A stretch of 7,791 bases of DNA, taken from contig DJHY01000118.1 in assembly GCA_002433335.1 (NCBI GenBank), positions 1 through 7,791 on the forward strand, read 5' to 3'. The position numbers and the translations under genes are program-made. This document shows, piece after piece, positions 5,991-7,791 of this stretch. This stretch comes from Rhodospirillaceae bacterium UBA6608 (GTDB taxonomy: Bacteria > Pseudomonadota > Alphaproteobacteria > Rhodospirillales_A > Casp-alpha2). Each line of letters starts with the position of its first letter. Position 1 is the first letter of the stretch. Under the pieces are notes generated by a model. That model saw only the letters and a program-made list of their open reading frames with translations. It made no database searches and was not told the origin of the DNA.

Positions 5991-7030
5991 AGCCCGAACC
6001 TCCCGGAATATTGCTTGAACAAAAGCCACAGGAAGAACGGCCCGCCGATCATGCTGGTCAGGATACCGACCGGCATTTCCGCCGGGGCGACCAAGATGCG
6101 CGCGAAGGTATCGGCGACGACCAGCAAAATACCGCCCAGCACCGCAGAGGCCGGGATCAGCAGCCGATGATCCGGGCCGATCGTCAGGCGAACCAGATGG
6201 GGGACGACCAACCCGACGAAGCCGATGATCCCACTAACGGCGACCGCGGCGCCGACCGAAAAGGCCGCGCAGAGCACGATGATCAGCTTCAACCGGTCGG
6301 AATCCACGCCCAGGTGGCGGGCTTCTTCTTCGCCCAACAGCAGGATGTTGATTTCGCCCGCATTGCGGATCAGCACCAGGATCGCGGGCACGACCACCGT
6401 CGCGACCACGATCACCGCAGGCCACAAGGCCCCGCCCAGGCTGCCCATCGTCCAAAAGGTCAGGGCGCGCAACTGCTGATCGTCGCTCAGATAGGTCATG
6501 AAGCCGGTCCCCGCCATGGCGATGGCGTTGATAGCGATCCCGGACAACAGCATGTAGGTCACGGAAAACGCCCCGGACATGCGGGTGATGCGAAAGATCA
6601 GGATGCAGGTCCCGACGCCGCCGCAGAATGCCGCGACGGCCAAGCCGTACAAACCGAACAACCCAGTCAGCGGACCGGCCAGAACGATAACCATGGCCAC
6701 CGCCAGGGCAGCACCACTGGCGATGCCGATCAAACCGGGGTCGGCCAGGGGATTGCGGAATAATCCCTGCAACGCCGCGCCGGACACGGCGAGCCCCGCC
6801 CCCACCACCACCGCCAACAACACGCGCGGCAGACGAATGCCCAATAGGACCGCTTCCTGCTGGTCGCTCAGGTTGCCGCTGAGCATGTCGGGAAAGGGAA
6901 TGGACACGGCCCCGATCGAGGCCGCCCCCGCCGCCGCCACGGCCAATAGGACGATCAACAACGGCAAAGGCGATCGCCGCCGCACCACCGGGCGATGCGG
7001 CGATGCGGATGTCTGCGCCGAGGCGGTCAT
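5987..7030 (-). CDS. hmuU: Hemin ABC transporter permease (HmuU, FecCD family)
   Basis: Inner-membrane permease that forms the heme channel as a dimer, taking heme from HmuT and coupling to HmuV. It has 347 residues, standard for the FecCD/BtuC family, with the expected set of about ten hydrophobic helices. A basic cytosolic N-terminus (HRPVVRRRSP) precedes the first helix. Family motifs, in order: LGIRLPRVLLAVVVGAGLA (63-81), GAALQGLFRNPLADPGLIG (84-102), the ATPase-contact region LGEEEARHLGV (232-242), SGIIGFVGLVVPHLVR (266-281) and PVGILTSMIGGPFFLWLL (320-337). The ATG at 7030 overlaps the hmuT stop as ATGA and has no good ribosome site of its own, so translation is probably coupled to hmuT. 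Its 3' end overlaps the start of hmuV. Confidence 0.95.
   Translation of the reverse strand: MTASAQTSASPHRPVVRRRSPLPLLIVLLAVAAAGAASIGAVSIPFPDMLSGNLSDQQEAVLLGIRLPRVLLAVVVGAGLAVSGAALQGLFRNPLADPGLIGIASGAALAVAMVIVLAGPLTGLFGLYGLAVAAFCGGVGTCILIFRITRMSGAFSVTYMLLSGIAINAIAMAGTGFMTYLSDDQQLRALTFWTMGSLGGALWPAVIVVATVVVPAILVLIRNAGEINILLLGEEEARHLGVDSDRLKLIIVLCAAFSVGAAVAVSGIIGFVGLVVPHLVRLTIGPDHRLLIPASAVLGGILLVVADTFARILVAPAEMPVGILTSMIGGPFFLWLLFKQYSGRFGL
5999..6004 (-). promoter_or_regulatory. Ribosome binding site of hmuV, deciding its GTG start
   Basis: GGGAGG on the minus strand lies inside the last codons of hmuU, eight bases before the GTG at 5990. It supports this start over the in-frame upstream GTG at 6029. 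Confidence 0.75.
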
Positions 7031-7791
7031 TGCGCGCGGTACATCTTGTTGAGCGCCCGCGCGGCCTCGACCATGCGGGGGCCAAAGCCCAACAGCAACA
7101 AAGCATCCATGGCATAGACCCGCCCGGCCTTGGCCGCCGGCGTCGCGGCGACGCCCGGCACCTTCAACAGCGCGTCCTTGCCGCCCGCCTGCGTCAATCC
7201 CTGATCAGTGATCAGGATCGCATCCGGGCGCATCGCCACGGCGGCTTCGGGCGTCAGCGGCTTATATCCGTCATATGCCGTGACCACGTTCTTGCCGCCC
7301 GACAAACGGATAATGCTATCCGCCGCCGTACCGCCGCCGGCAACCATCGGGGCACCACCGCCGTGCTGCAGGATGAACATGACCCGGGGCGGCGCTTTCA
7401 GTTCCGACACCTCGTCGGCTAATGTCGCGGCATCCTGGTCCATCTTCGCCATGAGCGCCTTGGCCTGCGGCTCGCGGCCCAATACCTCGGCAAGCTTGCG
7501 GATGCTGTCCTCGATATCGGCGACCGACCGGCCCGATTTCAGGTAAAGGATGTTCGTTCCGACCGATTCAATCTGCTTCAAAACGGCAGGCGGTCCGGCG
7601 TCGTCAGTGACGATCAAGAGGTCAGGTCTCAGGGACAGGATCCCCTCCGCCGACAAGGCCCGCATATAACCGACTTTCGGCAGTTTCTCAGCTGCGGGTG
7701 GGAAATAGCTGGTGGTGTCGCTTCCGGCGATCAGGTCTTCCGCGCCCAGGGCGTAGACGATTTCGGTCACCGCCCCGCCGACCGTGACCAC
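7027..7791 (-). CDS. hmuT: Periplasmic hemin-binding protein (HmuT), N-terminus beyond window end
   Basis: Substrate-binding protein of the heme importer: it captures heme in the periplasm and delivers it to HmuUV. The frame is open to the right-hand window edge, so the true start and the expected signal peptide lie outside; 254 codons plus the stop are visible. The first visible residues, VVTVGGAVTEIVYALG, are the usual start of the mature N-lobe in this family. Hallmarks are GSDTTSYFPP and VGYMRALSAEGILSLRPDL. The Tyr in VGYMR (codon at 7666-7668) sits where I expect the heme-iron ligand Tyr of ShuT/HmuT proteins. The C-lobe carries AAVAMRPDAILITDQGL and ends LLLGFGPRMVEAARALN, typical of HmuT. 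The stop overlaps the hmuU start by four bases. Confidence 0.94.
   Translation of the reverse strand: MVTVGGAVTEIVYALGAEDLIAGSDTTSYFPPAAEKLPKVGYMRALSAEGILSLRPDLLIVTDDAGPPAVLKQIESVGTNILYLKSGRSVADIEDSIRKLAEVLGREPQAKALMAKMDQDAATLADEVSELKAPPRVMFILQHGGGAPMVAGGGTAADSIIRLSGGKNVVTAYDGYKPLTPEAAVAMRPDAILITDQGLTQAGGKDALLKVPGVAATPAAKAGRVYAMDALLLLGFGPRMVEAARALNKMYRAQ

Noticed and set aside
5175..6170. Long plus-strand open frame (331 codons) opposite hmuV
   Set aside because: Its translation is rich in Gln, Arg and Pro without any family motif, and the opposite strand carries all ABC ATPase motifs. It is a shadow frame.
6011..6763. Plus-strand open frame (250 codons) opposite hmuU
   Set aside because: The predicted protein is a very polar Asp/Gln/Arg-rich string typical of the complement of membrane-protein codons.
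1..7791. Mobile elements, CRISPR, tRNA or rRNA
   Set aside because: No repeat array, terminal repeats, transposase motifs or RNA-gene signatures were seen; nearly all bases belong to the eight genes.

Overview
The window is 7,791 bases of GC-rich DNA, tightly packed with genes. It looks like part of an alphaproteobacterial chromosome. I lean towards the Rhodospirillales or a near relative, from the GC-rich codon use, the E. coli-like cydABX set and the hmuTUV arrangement; this placement is inference. Eight protein genes account for almost all of it, and the two outermost are cut by the window ends. I see no rRNA, tRNA, CRISPR array, insertion sequence or transposase.

Left part, plus strand (1-2630): a cytochrome bd ubiquinol oxidase operon, cydA (5' end missing), cydB and a very small cydX. 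The three proteins form a high-affinity terminal oxidase in the inner membrane. It oxidises quinol, reduces oxygen to water, and is typical of growth at low oxygen or under respiratory stress. All cofactor and quinol residues of CydA that fall inside the window are present, and the quinol loop is the long E. coli-like type.

Right part, minus strand (7791 down to 2652): all genes here point left. First comes a hemin ABC importer: hmuT (periplasmic binding protein, start outside the window), hmuU (permease) and hmuV (ATPase). These are joined by 4-base start/stop overlaps, so they form a translationally coupled operon. Next is a two-part PhnA-type zinc-ribbon protein of unknown function. Last is a cytosolic CocE/NonD-family alpha/beta hydrolase, which meets cydX tail to tail with only 21 bases between the stop codons.

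How they fit together: HmuTUV imports heme or heme iron, and cytochrome bd carries three hemes, so a shared heme or low-oxygen theme is possible. The convergent layout argues against a shared transcript. Points for a second look are: the hydrolase has Gly where the family's catalytic Asp is expected; the 5' leader of the hydrolase can fold so that its own ribosome binding site is paired; a perfect 15-base palindrome lies between hmuV and phnA; and the start codons of hmuV and the hydrolase lie downstream of the longest reading frames. I found no clearly undescribed multi-gene system.
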